Source of the DNA: Marisa cornuarietis
Taxonomy: Eukaryota > Mollusca > Gastropoda > Architaenioglossa > Ampullariidae
Length of the DNA stretch: 64,000 nt
Direction: 5' to 3'
Assembly (NCBI GenBank): GCA_004794655.1
Contig: SMMW01000125.1
Coordinates: 62,001-126,000, forward strand
The position numbers and the translations under genes were made by a program. Shown here piece by piece: positions 12,701-23,949 of this stretch. The notes beneath the pieces are model-generated. The model was not told the DNA's origin. It was given only the letters and a program-made list of their open reading frames with translations, and made no database searches. Position 1 is the first letter of the stretch. Every line of letters starts with the position of its first letter.

Positions 12701-13660
12701 AAATTGTTCATCTACCCCTTTTAGTTATTTTTTATGATTTTTTGAGAAAGGGCTAAAAACTTGCGTCCCAGGGGGTAGAACGCCTCCTCAGCCTTCCGTC
12801 AAGAATGAGTTGAAGAAAACTTTCTGGTGGTCAATGTCTCTAAAACTAAAGAAGTGATCCTTGACAGAAGAAAACATCAACCTGCCCACACCCCTATAAT
12901 TATTGATAATGAGACAATAGAACAGGTGCAAAGTTTTAGGTACCTCGGCACAGTGCTAGACAGCAAACTGTCCTTTCAGGAAAACACCAGCATTGTTTCC
13001 AGGAAAGCACATCAGCGCCTGTTCCTGCTGAGGCAACTGAGGAATTTCGGTGTCAGCGGCCCTGTCCTTGAGTCAGTATATCGCAGTCTAATCGAAAGCA
13101 TCTTAACATTCAATATGTCAGTGTGGTTTGGCGTTCTCTCTCTCAAAGATAAAGCTTGTTTAATGAGAGTGGTCAAGAGTGCCAGCAAGATCATTGGTTC
13201 TCCACAAAGACCTTTAGGTGATTTATACATCAAGGCTGTGAGGTTAAAGGCCGTCAGAATCATCACAGACCCCTCTCACCCACTACATCGCCACTTCCAA
13301 ATGTTACCCTCGGCCGCAGATAGAAGCAAGTGGTCGCCAGGAAGAGTGCCTTTGCCAAGTCATTCTTACCAACCGCAATAGCACTCCTGAACAGGACTAA
13401 CAAATGTACCTAGCCTGAATGTCTGTGGGTGTGTGTGTGTGTAAGAGAGGAAGAGAATGTGCATCTGCTAACTGTCTTAGGTGTGCGAGGGCTAAGCATG
13501 AGTGTAACTGTATGAGTGTATGTGATCATAATTTTTTTCATTTTATTATGTATCCTTTTCTCCAGTTAACTGTGGGAGCTCCCAGCAACAAAGGAAAATT
13601 TCTATCTCTGTTGTGACCAGACATAGACAATAAAGATGTATTGTATTGTATTACAATGTA
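9701..13660 (+). mobile_element. CR1/L2/Rex1-like LINE, split by a DNA element
   Basis: The frame is open upstream of 9822 (LPLITLTNARSIDNKL precedes it) to 11870 and resumes at about 12810-13381. The endonuclease domain shows VTETWL, LGDFN and GRSDHNVV. The reverse transcriptase shows FKAPGPDGL, FRPVALIPILAKCMER, LFMDFSSAFNTIQ, APQGCVLPP and the catalytic FADD box. The 3' part shows NVSKTKEV and FRYLGT. A short UTR ends with AATAAAGATGTATTGTATTG, a usual tail for this group. Removing the 1,030-bp insertion plus one TTGA restores the frame across the join. It lies in the opposite orientation to host gene A, inside its span. The 5' end is not defined. Confidence 0.9.
11780..12809. mobile_element. 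Non-autonomous DNA transposon, 1,030 bp, piggyBac-like, nested in the LINE
   Basis: Ends are perfect 15-bp inverted repeats (CTCATTCTTGACGGA at 11780-11794, complement at 12795-12809), flanked by TTGA at 11776-11779 and 12810-12813. Excision with one TTGA rejoins the interrupted LINE reading frame without error (TGG TTT GAA GAA AAC). No transposase is encoded. The sequence recurs inverted at 60467-61436, and its right end resembles the right end of the TTAA-flanked element at 61995-62663. Assignment to the piggyBac group rests on the CTC...GAG ends next to TTAA/TTGA. Confidence 0.8.
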
Positions 13661-14174
13661 AAAAGGCCCATAATCATGTCAACATATGTACCAGGCACTG
13701 TATTGACAAGGAATCATATCTCTAATGTGATTAAGAGTCATGACAGTAGTCAACAATTGTTGGTGTCTTAAGTCAGTGAGGCAGCATGCATGAACGGTTC
13801 TAGAATTGTGTGGGAAAAGCAAATTGTGAAAATGCATTTAATCGAGGTCTTGTTGAAAGTCTTAACTAATAATGGCATCGCAATGCTACAATCAATTCGT
13901 TTAATATGCATACATGCACATTTTACTGGGAAAGGACTGACGTTTACAGAAAAGCAATAGAGAAACAAAATAAAAGACATACAAATTGTAAATGTGCTGA
14001 TTTCACATTTAAGGGACAATAGTTCACACCTGATCTATCTCTCTATACATGTATGCGCTTGTGTGCGTGGATGTGTGTGTAAAACACAGTAATATTAAAC
14101 TTTACAGTTGTGTGTGTATGTGTGTGTGTGCTTATGTGTGTGCGTGTGTGTTAGAGGGAGAATTATCATCAAAC
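13661..14174. other. Intergenic or intronic DNA with GT-rich microsatellite
   Basis: No coding frame supported. A GT/TG-rich tract occupies about 14105-14155, immediately before the next LINE insertion. Confidence 0.5.
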
Positions 14175-14188
14175 TCACTGAGTCACTC

Positions 14189-17100
14189 CCCCTGAGGATC
14201 ATTACCTTGTCGAGGTCGGGGGGCTTGTGTGTGTCGATGACCCTGAGAGCTATACCGGGCAAAGCCACCCAAGCCGGGCAGGTCAAAGGGTAGATGCCAG
14301 ACGAAACATGATCCCTGGTCCTCCAGGTTGGGGGTTGGGCACAGGGCTAACAACCCTGCCCCGTAAAAAACACTACTGTTACAGAAACAGCTACAGAGAA
14401 AACTACTACTATTGTGTGCGATGGGCTCCCAGAGCTATCGCAAGAGCCTTGTATGACTGTTAGTAGTGAAAGCCGAAAGGAAACTACTGGCACGAAAATG
14501 GAAGTCTTGAGCGCCAAATGCAAGACCAGAATAGGTTTCTGGAATGTGCGCACCATGTACGAAACTGGTAAGTTCACACAAATTACGGCCGAAATGAGGC
14601 GCTACAACTTACACATCCTTGGAGTAAGTGAAAGCAGATGGACAGGCTCTGGAAGAGTAAAGACCCAGACCGGAGAGACGGTGCTGTACTCTGGCAGAGA
14701 AGACAACCAAGACAATGAGGGAGTAACCGTCATCCTGAGGAAAGGAACAGAGAAGTGCCTGATAGAGTGGAAGCCGATCAACAGCAGACCGATTACAGCC
14801 AGAGTGAAGGGGAGACATGGCAACATGACCCTGATCCAGTGCTACGCATCAACCAACGACTTACGACCAATTACAAGCAGAAGTAAGTGCAGCACCCCGC
14901 GATGACTTGTTGATTACGATGGGCGACATGAATGCCAAAGTTGGGAACGACAACACCCATGTAGAGAGAGCCATGGGCAGACATGGTTGTGGCTGCATGA
15001 ATGAGAACGGAGAGAGACTAGTGGAGCTATGCACTACGTACAACCTGGTGATTGGAGGAACATTATTCCCTCACCGTAACGTCCACAAACTAACATGGTG
15101 CTCACCCAATGGTAGGGACAGTAACCAGATCGACCACCTAATGATCAACGGCATCTGGAGACGTTCCCTACTCGACGTCAGGGTGAGAAGAGGAGGAGAT
15201 GTTGGGAGTGACCACCACCTTGTTGTAGCAGACATAAAAATGAAGCTGCGAAGTACAGGACGCAAGTCAGCAGCACACAGACGCTTTGATGTGGAAAGAT
15301 TGAAGGACCCCAAACTGAAAAACGCCTTCATTCTTCAAGTGAAAAACATATTTCAGGCACTTGCAGACATGACAGACATTTGCGAGGTAGATACAGAAGG
15401 AATAAACCAGAGATGGGACCTTGTGAGAACAGTGTACCAGAAAAGCAGCGAGACTAGTCTTGGACTAAGAGAAACTAAGAAGAAAGAGAGGATAACACCA
15501 GAGACGTGGAAAGTAATAGAAGAAAGAAGAGACATTAAGAAGAAGGTGGCTAGCACCAGATCTGAAAGACTGCGATAAAAGTTCAAACTACAGTACAGAG
15601 AAATGAACCAGAAAGTGAAGCGCTTGGCGAGAACAGACAAGCGTGCCTACTTGAACAACCTGGCAAGTGAGGCCGAAAAAGCAGCAAGAAAAGGAGAACA
15701 AGGGAAGCTGTACAAGATGACCAAAGCGATTAGCGGCAAGTTCCACAAAACCAACGATGCCCCAGTCAAGGACAAGGAAGGGAAACTACTAACGACAGAG
15801 AGAGAACAAGAAGCACGCTGGGCCGAACACTTCAAAGAGGTTCTGAACAGACCACCACCTTGCGAAAAAGCCGACATACAAAAAGCCACTGAGGACCTGG
15901 ACGTCAACATCGCCCCACCAGAGAAGCAGGAAATCATCACAGCAATCAAGTCCTTGAAGAACAGAAAGGCACAAGGCCAAGACAATCTGAACGCTGAACT
16001 ATTCAAAACAGACCCAGAACTGGCAGCCAATATCCTGCAACCCCTATTTACCGCAGTATGGGAAGGGAAACAAGTCCCAAGGGACTGGACCAGAGGAGTG
16101 ATCGTCAAAACCCAAAGAAAGAACCCCTTAGCGGCTGCAACAACTGGCGAGGAATTACTCTCCTGTCCATCCCGAGCAAGATCATGACAAAGATCATCAT
16201 TCGACGAATCTCAGAGAAGAACAGGCTGGTTTTCGAAGAGGAAGAGGATGCACCGACCAGATATTTGCACTACGCAACATCATTGAACAGTGTACAGAGT
16301 GGCAGAGACACCTCTACATTAACTTCGTGGATTTCCAGAAGGCATTTGACAGCATCCACAGAGAAAGCCTTTGGCGCATCCTGAGAGCGTACGGAATACC
16401 AATGAAAATTATGCTGCTGATCAAAAGCTTCTATGCAAACTTTTCATGCTGCGTTGGAAACAGTGACATCTGCTTTGAGGTCGGGACCAGAGTGAGACAA
16501 GGCTGCGTGATGTCTTCCCTACTCTTTAACCTTGTCATTGACTGGGTAATGCGCCACACAACGGAAGATGAACCAAGGGGCATAAGATGGACACTTTCCA
16601 AGAACTTAGAAGACTTAGACTTTGCCGTCGACCTGGCCTTGCTGTCACACACCCATCGACATATGCAGGAGAAGACGTCTCGCCTGAACACCTTTGCGAA
16701 GCAGGTCGGACTGCACATCAGCCGAACAAAGACAGAAGTGATGACCCTGAACACTACAAATACAACACCGATCAACATAGAGGGAGAAGACCTGCCGATG
16801 GTTGAAAGCTTCACATACTTGGGCAGCGTGGTCAAGCAGGATGGAGGAGCAGACCGTGACATCCAGAACAGACTGAGCAAAGCCAGGGGCATCTTCTGTA
16901 GCCTAAGCAACATCTGGAAGTCAACCCAGTACAGCATCCATACCAAGCTGAGACTCTACCAGAGCCTTATCCTGTCCACTCTTCCGTATGGCTCGGTGCT
17001 GGCGAATGACTGACAGTGACCTCAACAAACTGTCAGTCTTCTACACCAAATGCCTGCGAAGAATCCTGGGCATCTTCTGGCCAAGGATAATCTCGAACGA

Positions 17101-17414
17101 GGAGCTGCTTGCCCAGTGTGGGCAAGAGAGTATGATCACCATCCTGATGAAGAAACGATGGCGCTGGATTGGCCACGTCATCAGAGACGAGAGCAACTAC
17201 ATCACAAAAACTGCCTTACACTGGACTCCAGAGGGAAAACGCAAGCAAGGCCGGCCCAAAAACATCTGGTGGCGCTCTGTGAAGGCAAAACTGAAGACCC
17301 TAAACCACAGCTGGGGCACTGTGGGGAGGCTGGCCCAGGACAGACAAAAGTGGAGGACCTCTGTTGCTGCCCTACGTGCCGACAGGCATAATGGGCAGTA
17401 AGTAAGTAAGTAAG
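14189..17414 (+). mobile_element. Full-length but degenerate APE-type LINE with 14-bp target-site duplication
   Basis: The element is flanked by the duplicated target tcactgagtcactc (14175-14188 and 17415-17428). It contains a short 5' leader, then endonuclease blocks (FWNVRTMYE, LGVSESRW, GDMNAKVG, QIDHLMI, SDHHLVVA), then reverse transcriptase blocks (DFQKAFDSIHR, RQGCVMSS) and the C-terminal RRWRWIGHVI and GRPKNIWWRS blocks. It ends in a short (TAAG)n tail. The ORF is broken at about 14870, 15578, 16110, 16330 and 17000. The catalytic FADD box reads FAVD, so a metal-binding Asp is lost. The C-terminus matches the fragments at 1-1230 and 37.7-38.1 kb. Confidence 0.9.
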
Positions 17415-17428
17415 TCACTGAGTCACTC

Positions 17429-18173
17429 AGTTGGTGTCATTCTCTGCATTGTAATTATGAGCATGTTAAAAGACAACGCAAAGCGGTATGTAGGCTTTGT
17501 TAACAGATGCTACATACACAGAGTAACGGCAATGAAGTACCAGATATTACACACAGAGTGTAATAGCAATGAATGTGTATCGAGACGAGATGTGAACCAA
17601 GAGTGATTGTGAACAGCCCACATCATACCACTACGCTACAAGTTTGTTCCCGTTCACTTCTGGTTTTCTCTCACCTTTCATTCTTCAACTGCGATTGGAT
17701 GATGATAACTTTGACATAAACAGTAGCGTGGCAAGATACCTTAAAACTAAAACGACATATCCTCTAGCTTGCGACTTTGTGGTTGTCACAAACCTGCTGT
17801 CTTAAAATATTTTTTTATTTTTATCCTGAAAGGGGACAGGTAACGGGGCTGGACGGGGGAGGTGTGAGCGGAAGAGTTAATGTGTATCGGTGTGAGGTCT
17901 GAGTGGGTGAGTCAGTTCCGGGCCGTGATGGCCGACCGGCCGGCCGCTTAATTAACTGGTGTTGAAAAGTTGTTTTAGGGAGATGGTGACGAAGGGAGAG
18001 AGTTTTGGGGTTTCTTTGTTTCTATTGTTTCCATTGATTTATGGTGATTAAGTCTGTTGTTGAGAGGATGGGATGGAAAGAATGAGAAGAGTGTTTTGGT
18101 GTACTTTGATTTTGATTTGCTGGTTCTCCTTGACGGGAGCGGGGAAACTTGACGGTCTCCTCGGGCGTTGAGA
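17429..18173. other. Non-coding DNA
   Basis: No gene seen. A GC-rich palindromic spot (gaccggccggccgcttaattaa) lies at about 17933-17955. Confidence 0.4.
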
Positions 18174-18245
18174 AAGTCTTGACCAGACTTTATGTACCAA
18201 GTCCTGACCAGACTTGTGTTTATTTAGCAAGTCTTGACCAGACTT
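18174..18245. repeat. Three spaced copies of a 17-bp palindromic motif
   Basis: aagtcttgaccagactt at 18174-18190 and 18229-18245, and the variant aagtcctgaccagactt at 18199-18215. Each copy has 6-bp inverted arms around TGACC (arm perfect in two copies). It could be a protein-binding array or a remnant of a larger repeat. Confidence 0.6.
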
Positions 18246-18888
18246 GAGTAAAATTTGTCATTTAAACCTGTTGAGGTGAGTGTATGTCTATGTTACTTTA
18301 TTTTTTAAATGGTGGAATTTGAGAGAGTGATTAATATAATTTTTGTATGAGATAAATAGATGGATGTATGTTATTGTTGTGGGGGAGGGAAATATTTAGA
18401 TATTGATATATTGTGGGTTAAATATGGTTATTTTCTGTCTAGGTTTACTATTTTTTTATTTCATTTTTTTTATTCATTCATCTGGACAATCAACTGTGCA
18501 TTCGTTGGCGGTCGGGACTGGGAGGTGCATGATTCGGAAGAGACAGCACCAGGACCGGAGACTGTGTTGTGTGATTTGTGTTGGGTTTTTCTGTTCTTTT
18601 CTGAAGACTGTGTTTGGGAGGACTGCGTCTTCATGAGTGAGGGGAATATTATGTTTGAAGGAACTAAGGGTGAACATTGAATTTTTGACTGTGTTTAGTT
18701 GTTATTTTGAATTTAGATTTGTGTGTTTAGTTAATTATTAATTCTTCTTTTCAATTATATTTGTCTTTAAATTCAAATTGTGTTTGTTGTTTTAATAGTT
18801 ACTGACTCGTCTGAAAAGCACTGTAGATTGCAGGTGACAGTGGTACCCTTCTGTTTTTACTCCTGTAAAGGGTTATCTCAGTAGTTAC
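18246..18888. other. AT/GT-rich non-coding DNA downstream of copy A third exon
   Basis: Several overlapping short frames on both strands but no motif or splice pattern. Read as intron of copy A. Confidence 0.4.
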
Positions 18889-19094
18889 CTGGCTACCAGT
18901 TCCTTGTACACCTCAGGTGTCATGTGACTGTCAGGTCCAGCCCCAGCCACACTTCGCTGCCACCAGTGTCCGAGCTCCCTCAGCACGTGACTACTTACGT
19001 CCCACGGGGTCTTGGGGTCAGACAACTGATCAGACCACAGACACAGGCCAGCGATGTCGGCGGGATCTCTTGTTCCCAGACGCCGACACAGGTC
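18889..19094 (-). CDS. Copy A third exon
   Basis: Acceptor tcttttccag and donor GCCAG/GTAACT bound 206 bp, opening in phase 0 and closing in phase 2. It encodes DLCRRLGTRDPADIAG, the SDPKTPWDVSSHVLREL stretch and SHMTPEVYKELVA. It connects the nuclease-like domain to the ATPase. The copy B exon is 1 bp shorter. Phase 2 at the donor fits the phase-2 acceptor found in copy B for the next exon. Confidence 0.75.
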
Positions 19095-19289
19095 CTGGAA
19101 AAGATTCATTCAGTTTAGACAGAAATGAGACAAAGCTGCATAGGTTTTCAGCTGGGAGCTGTAGTGTAAACTGAAAGCCTTGACATACTTTAAATCAAAT
19201 TTTAACAAATAAACGATTGTGACGTAAAATGCTGTTTTTGCTTCCAAAGGTAGTAGGGAGGTTACAAAATAGATCGTCACTAACTGTTC

Positions 19290-19352
19290 AGGTCATTGAA
19301 AAGTAAAGTGCTAGAGACATATTTTATTCTGGGCCAGCTATAATAATAATAA

Positions 19353-19387
<35 letters not shown>

Positions 19388-20211
19388 GTGTATTTTTGTA
19401 ACGCGCAGCATCACGACCAACATAGACCGCAATCTCTGCGCAAACCAGTAATTATTAATGAAAGATAACAGAAAGTGGACAGTGAGATACGTATAAGAAC
19501 ACTAACAGTTTTGAACAACATAAAGATAAAGTACAAGAGTAGGACATAAAGCAATGGATGAAGGTAGGAAGGGATATAGGGACTGTAAACAGTGTGAGAT
19601 GGGAGTCATTACATGATTGTTAGCATGACAGACAGTATTGACAGTGAGTTAAAAATAGTAATTCATGGATAATAGTGAACAGATATGTTTTCGGAGAACA
19701 TCTGAATGTAGCTTTTGAAATGTGATATGGAAGAGAGTTCAACTGCTTAGCAGCACAGAGGGAGGACGTCCTTTGTCAGTATGTCGTCTTTGTGCGAGGG
19801 AGAATAGAATGCGGGAGTCTGATGAGGAGCAAAAGCTTTGGGCAGAGGTGTGGACAGAAAAGATTACAGTAAAGTAGTGGTGGGAGAACCCATCAAAGAA
19901 TTCATAGCAAAGAGTTGAGAGCTTTTAGTCTATTCAAGCTTTAATTGGTAGCCAATGAAGAGAGTGATGAAGTGGTGTGACATGCTCAGATTTGCGAGTC
20001 CAGAAAACCATGTGAGGAGTAAAGCGCTAGAAATCTCACTGTTCTCAGGGCCAGCTTTTTCCTAACCACCCCCACCCCTCTGTGGAGTCAGGTACCCAGT
20101 CCCGACATTTAGATCGACTGGAGAAAATTTGTAGCCCAGCACTAGAATCAAACCAACGCGCAACGCGGACACTAGGGCTTCAGCCACTCGACGATAAGTT
20201 TCCAAAAGGAA
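19290..20211 (-). repeat. tRNA-derived SINE copy apparently interrupted by an L2-like LINE
   Basis: The left piece (about 19290-19336) and right piece (about 20010-20211) match successive parts of the SINE at 34311-34506. Both pieces contain a version of agtaaagYgctaga...gggccagct, so the target was probably duplicated when the LINE between them inserted. Divergence is substantial. Confidence 0.45.
19337..20010 (-). mobile_element. Old L2-like LINE 3' end
   Basis: Begins at the left with an (ATA)n tail (19340-19386). Read on the minus strand it has a GCGCGTTACAAAAATAC-like stretch as in the other L2 copies here, preceded by a degraded reverse-transcriptase C-terminus (LNSLPYHI near 19740, comparable to WNSLPLHI in the 58-59 kb copy). 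Stops and indels abound. It lies in the intron between copy A exons at 18.9-19.1 and 20.5-21.2 kb. Confidence 0.6.
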
Positions 20212-20535
20212 GGTAAAAGGCGGTGAAATCAGAAAGCGATTTGTCACTTTCACAAAACCCACCTTAGACATGATGGATTACGTGTAATTCCCGTATTTTC
20301 ACAGCTACTATGTGGCTACGGAATTCTTTATCTTTTTAATTTAGAGTAAACAATCTATTTAGTAAACAAATCATCTCATGTATCGAGTGTATACACACGT
20401 GTCACATCAAAATTCACGATTTAAAGCCAAGAAATCTGTTTCACGTGTTTAGTGTGATGTGTATCTAGTTTAAATTAGTCTCTAAACAAACGCAGGGCCC
20501 CGTCTGAGTCAGTGAACAATGATAAAGACGCTCAC

Positions 20536-21174
20536 CCGAGTCAGCTCGGAGTCGTCAACGATTGCGTTTTGCACCTGACTAACCGTCAAGTTAGGAAGTG
20601 CAATCGTCTTAGTGATGCGTAGACCAGGAGCGATGTCAGACACCAGGTGAGACAACATGGCCTCCGCCCTGTCCAGCTGTATAATGACTTTCTTTAGGCG
20701 TTGTCTAATTTTCTTTTTCGGTATGTTATTTTTATTTACTTTGCCACCGAAAACTTTCACCTCACAGGTGACAAGACCATAATGTCGATGAATAAGAAGG
20801 ACATCAAAGTCCCCCTGCTTCCATTCCCGTGGCAGATCAGGAGGGAGGGTGGCTGGTAGGGGTAGTTTTCTTGCCGCGGCAGCATAACAAGGTTCACCCA
20901 GGTAGTCTATAAACTGAAGCTGACTCAGTCCAACCAACACTTCGTTGTTGTGTTGACACATTGTCTGCAGACAGACGAAGAGCCTCTGCAGGGCCTCATC
21001 TTCTCTGACGTCACTGTCCTCAGCTCCACTCATCGCTGTGTCGTTAGACTGACCTGCCTGTTGAGGTGCTGACTGAAGGATGTGTACAGGAGGAAGGAAG
21101 TAGGGGCTAGAGTCCAGATCTGGGTAGGCCGCCTCGACCCATTTTAGCCAAAACGTCTGCTCCGTTGTTTCCAA
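20536..21174 (-). CDS. Copy A second exon: N-terminal PD-(D/E)XK/NERD-like nuclease domain
   Basis: 213 codons, phase 0 at both ends. The acceptor is tattactgcag, just after a (TA)n run; the donor is CGG/GTGAGC. Residues 8-30 are a conserved FWLKWVEAAYPDLDS segment; 31-60 a variable linker; 65-110 a helical region with YLGEPCYAA. Residues 121-143 read GDFDVLLIHRHYGLVTCEVK plus VFG: Asp124 and the Glu138-x-Lys140 pair follow the order of a PD-(D/E)XK/NERD active site. QLDRAEAML at 166-174 fits the helix after it. No stops or shifts compared with copy B. Nuclease activity is inferred from motif only. Confidence 0.75.
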
Positions 21175-22775
21175 CTGCAGTAATATATATATATATATAT
21201 ATATCTTGCAATTACATTTGTTTATATCGATTTTAACACGAGATGGATGCATTAAAGACAATTAGTCGTAACCTCTCTTTTTTAACTCAGTCGCATTCTT
21301 GTACATTAATAGCTTTGTATTAAATATCAAGAATCGAGAGACCTCTGATCCCTTTTCTTTCAAGTGTTTGAGTATTTATTTGTCGATACATTTATCTATA
21401 TTCGGATCTATCAGTGAGAAAGAATCTAAGAAAGGAAAAAAAGAGAAATGTGCCAAAACAAATAATTTAAATCAGATAAGTGATGAACAAAATGATTAGA
21501 TCATGGATTACATCTTGACAATGAAATGTTATAAAGACATGTGGAATTGATTTGGATTCCTTGGAAAGATCAAAGATGTAACGTTAAGATATTTTTAATA
21601 TTTTCCTTAATTACTGGTTTTTAAGCATTTTTATGGTTTATATATGACGTTTAGCTTATAACTAGTAACTCAAGTTATATCAATATAAAGCAGCAGGCTT
21701 TGTATAACCTGCAGCACATGTAGAAAATGAACAGTTTGCCAGAGACGATTTTAATCCAAGCGCCCGATGCTCATTGTGTCGGTGAGTGGCGTTTTGATTG
21801 TTGCGCCATAGGGTTTATAATTTGGAGTTTACCTGTACTTATGACGTCACTTCAACGTGAGATTGAGTCAGACAGTGTCACACGTTAACCTATAAACAGT
21901 CGTGCACAGAAGTCACTATGTGCTCGTACAACTGTCTAGTCATAAAAGTCAGAAATAAAAGTTGTGCACGATTAGCTGTTTGTACTGAGCATCCTTAACT
22001 GTCAGGTCAGCAACATTGTGTATTTACTTGAAATGTAGCCTTTTGTGGGATACAGTAATAGTACACTGTTTTACAAAACAAAAATGTATTTCACACTATT
22101 GTCATATAAAAGGAATTTTATTCTTCTCTGGGCCTTTAATACCTTTATAAAATGAATAAGTATTTAATTTAACCCTCCAAGATGAACAAGAGACTTTTCA
22201 TTATCTTCATAATGCTTTTCTCCGTCACTATTGTTCTCTTAAAATGATAACAGTCTGAATTAACCAGACACATAAATACAGGAAAATGTTTCTTCTTATT
22301 TTAATCAAATATACACATTACAAAATGTTGATTGCTGACTTCACAGTTTTGTAGTTGGTTACAGGAGGACATCAAATTTCACAACCAAAATATTCGCATT
22401 TCCCTGTGTAAATTAAGGGTTAAACAGACATACTCTTTCATATAATTTAAACCGTTGTCATGGCTACCTCAAGAAATTTATGGGAAATATCCCTCAGGAA
22501 ATATATACAGGAGTAATAAAATACTATGATTTGATTGAATTGCGTTTTTGTGATCTCGGCTTTAATTGAATCTGTTAATTAATGAGCAGCAACCTTTGTC
22601 TCTTTTTTGTCATACGATGCATAGCAAGCAAGCATTACGTGTCAAAACGTATTAGACGAGATTTGCCGTCTCATGATATCAGGTAGTAAAGTCCACTGAC
22701 GCCTGAAAGTAGGTTCACATGGCTGACGAACGAGATATCGAGAGATATACATAGAAACCTTTTGCAACCATCAGA
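21175..22775. other. Non-coding DNA between copy A and the Ig gene
   Basis: A (TA)n run at 21183-21204 adjoins the copy A acceptor. The expected first exon of copy A, by analogy with copy B, was not found. No other gene is supported. Confidence 0.45.
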
Positions 22776-22789
22776 TGCTGCTGCTGCTG

Positions 22790-22880
<91 letters not shown>

Positions 22881-22881
22881 C
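22776..22881. repeat. Compound trinucleotide microsatellite (CTG)n-(GAT)n
   Basis: About 17 CTG-type units, one interrupted by CTC, pass directly into about 17 GAT units. It creates spurious poly-Gln/poly-His and poly-Ala/poly-Asp frames on the two strands. Confidence 0.9.
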
Positions 22882-23848
22882 CATCAAATAGCGAGTAACA
22901 ATAAAAGGGATGTGGAGGGGAACAAACTGTCAACAGCTTCCGACAGCTGAGTGAGTAGTACTTAGAGCATCTTAAGACCATCGCCACTGGAAAAATGATG
23001 TTGCTTACTTCATTAACATTTAGTATTATCTTTAATTTAGCGTTATCTGTAATTTTACATTATCTTTTATTTAACATTATTTTTTATTTAACATTATCTT
23101 TTATTTAGCGTTATCCTTTGCCCTTTTTATAGTCTATGTGAAAAAATAGGTCACGAATCATTGCAAGGTAGTTACAAAATCATGACCCATGACTCAAATG
23201 TCAAAGCAATGAATGCAAGTAAGGTTTACTTTTCGAAAAAAAATTACTTTATCAAAACGACGATATAGCACTTTGTTTCTTCAAGCGCAGAAGCTTTCTT
23301 TTTATTTTAGATTGAAAGGGGAACAAGATTTTTAATGCGTTAAAAAATACATTGTACATATTGAAATTTTGAATAAACCAATAAATCCGACAGCTATCAA
23401 AACACCTAAATAAAGATTGCTTCTTACTTTTTCTGATGATAGAAGTGGTATCCCTTCAAATAGAACATTTTCCACCCGGAGGGTCCTGTAATCAAATTAT
23501 TGTTTGAAATATTTTCAGAATTAGATTTTTCGTACGACCACAACGAAACGCACTTTTCTCTGCTTAACGAGTATTCAGAAGCGCTACCCTATAACGAAAA
23601 AGAATGCTCACGAAATATGTCAGTATTTTAAAATGCAATCAAAAAGGAAGCTTTTACAGTTATGCATTTTAATACATGTTTTAATTTATTGTTTGTATTT
23701 CATTGCTTTTTATTTACTGAACAAACACTTATAGAGCCATACACATCTATTGCATACTTTACCTTCATGAAATGTAACACATCATTACAACTTGAAAAAA
23801 CGCAACACTGCCCAGTACACACTCTACACGTTATGACTGCGAGTTATC
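22882..23848. other. Non-coding DNA 3' of the Ig gene
   Basis: AT-rich with repeated (ttatctttaatttaacat)-like units at about 23020-23115. The Ig gene 3' UTR should lie in its right part. Confidence 0.4.
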
Positions 23849-23949
23849 TCACCGACGGTTATATCTTAAAACCAGTATAAGGATGACTAGAGACACAGGA
23901 ATCAACATGACCACAGCGATTGCTACAGTCAGAACTACGGCAGGAACAT
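23849..23949 (-). CDS. Ig receptor last exon: transmembrane helix and short tail
   Basis: The acceptor tattttcag is followed by DVPAVVLTVAIAVVML, then IPVSLVILILVLRYNRR and TGA at 23849-23851. About 25 hydrophobic residues are followed by RYNRR, a stop-transfer signal. No signalling motif fits in the tail. Confidence 0.85.

Larger units (their letters stand above)
7300..21174 (-). pseudogene. Copy A of NERD-like nuclease / SF1-type helicase-like ATPase gene (disrupted)
   Basis: Five exons are recognised on the minus strand in coding order: 20536-21174, 18889-19094, 8576-8945 (5' end missing), 7878-8236 and 7300-7646 with the stop. Splice phases agree across the remaining joints. The N-terminal exon carries a PD-(D/E)XK-like core. 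The later exons carry Walker A (GPPGTGKT), a Walker-B strand, a YLTRPLR block and a GLERKVVV/MSR block like motifs IV-VI of UvrD-type SF1 helicases. Expected activity is a nucleic-acid-dependent NTPase with an attached nuclease in cytosol or nucleus; this is inferred from fold only. Two defects argue against function: homology of the Walker-A exon stops abruptly at 8945, and the Walker-B glutamate codon is deleted. The 8.9-18.9 kb interval holds LINEs. A first exon with a start codon was not found. It might be repaired by an unseen exon. Confidence 0.7.

Noticed and set aside
21728..21783. Plus-strand ATG followed by an 18-codon frame and a GTGAGT donor-like site
   Set aside because: Tempting first exon, but no downstream acceptor or homologous exon on that strand was found.
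22715..22987. Open frames with poly-His/poly-Gln and poly-Ala/poly-Asp on opposite strands
   Set aside because: They are produced by the (CTG)n-(GAT)n microsatellite; no conserved flanks or splice sites.
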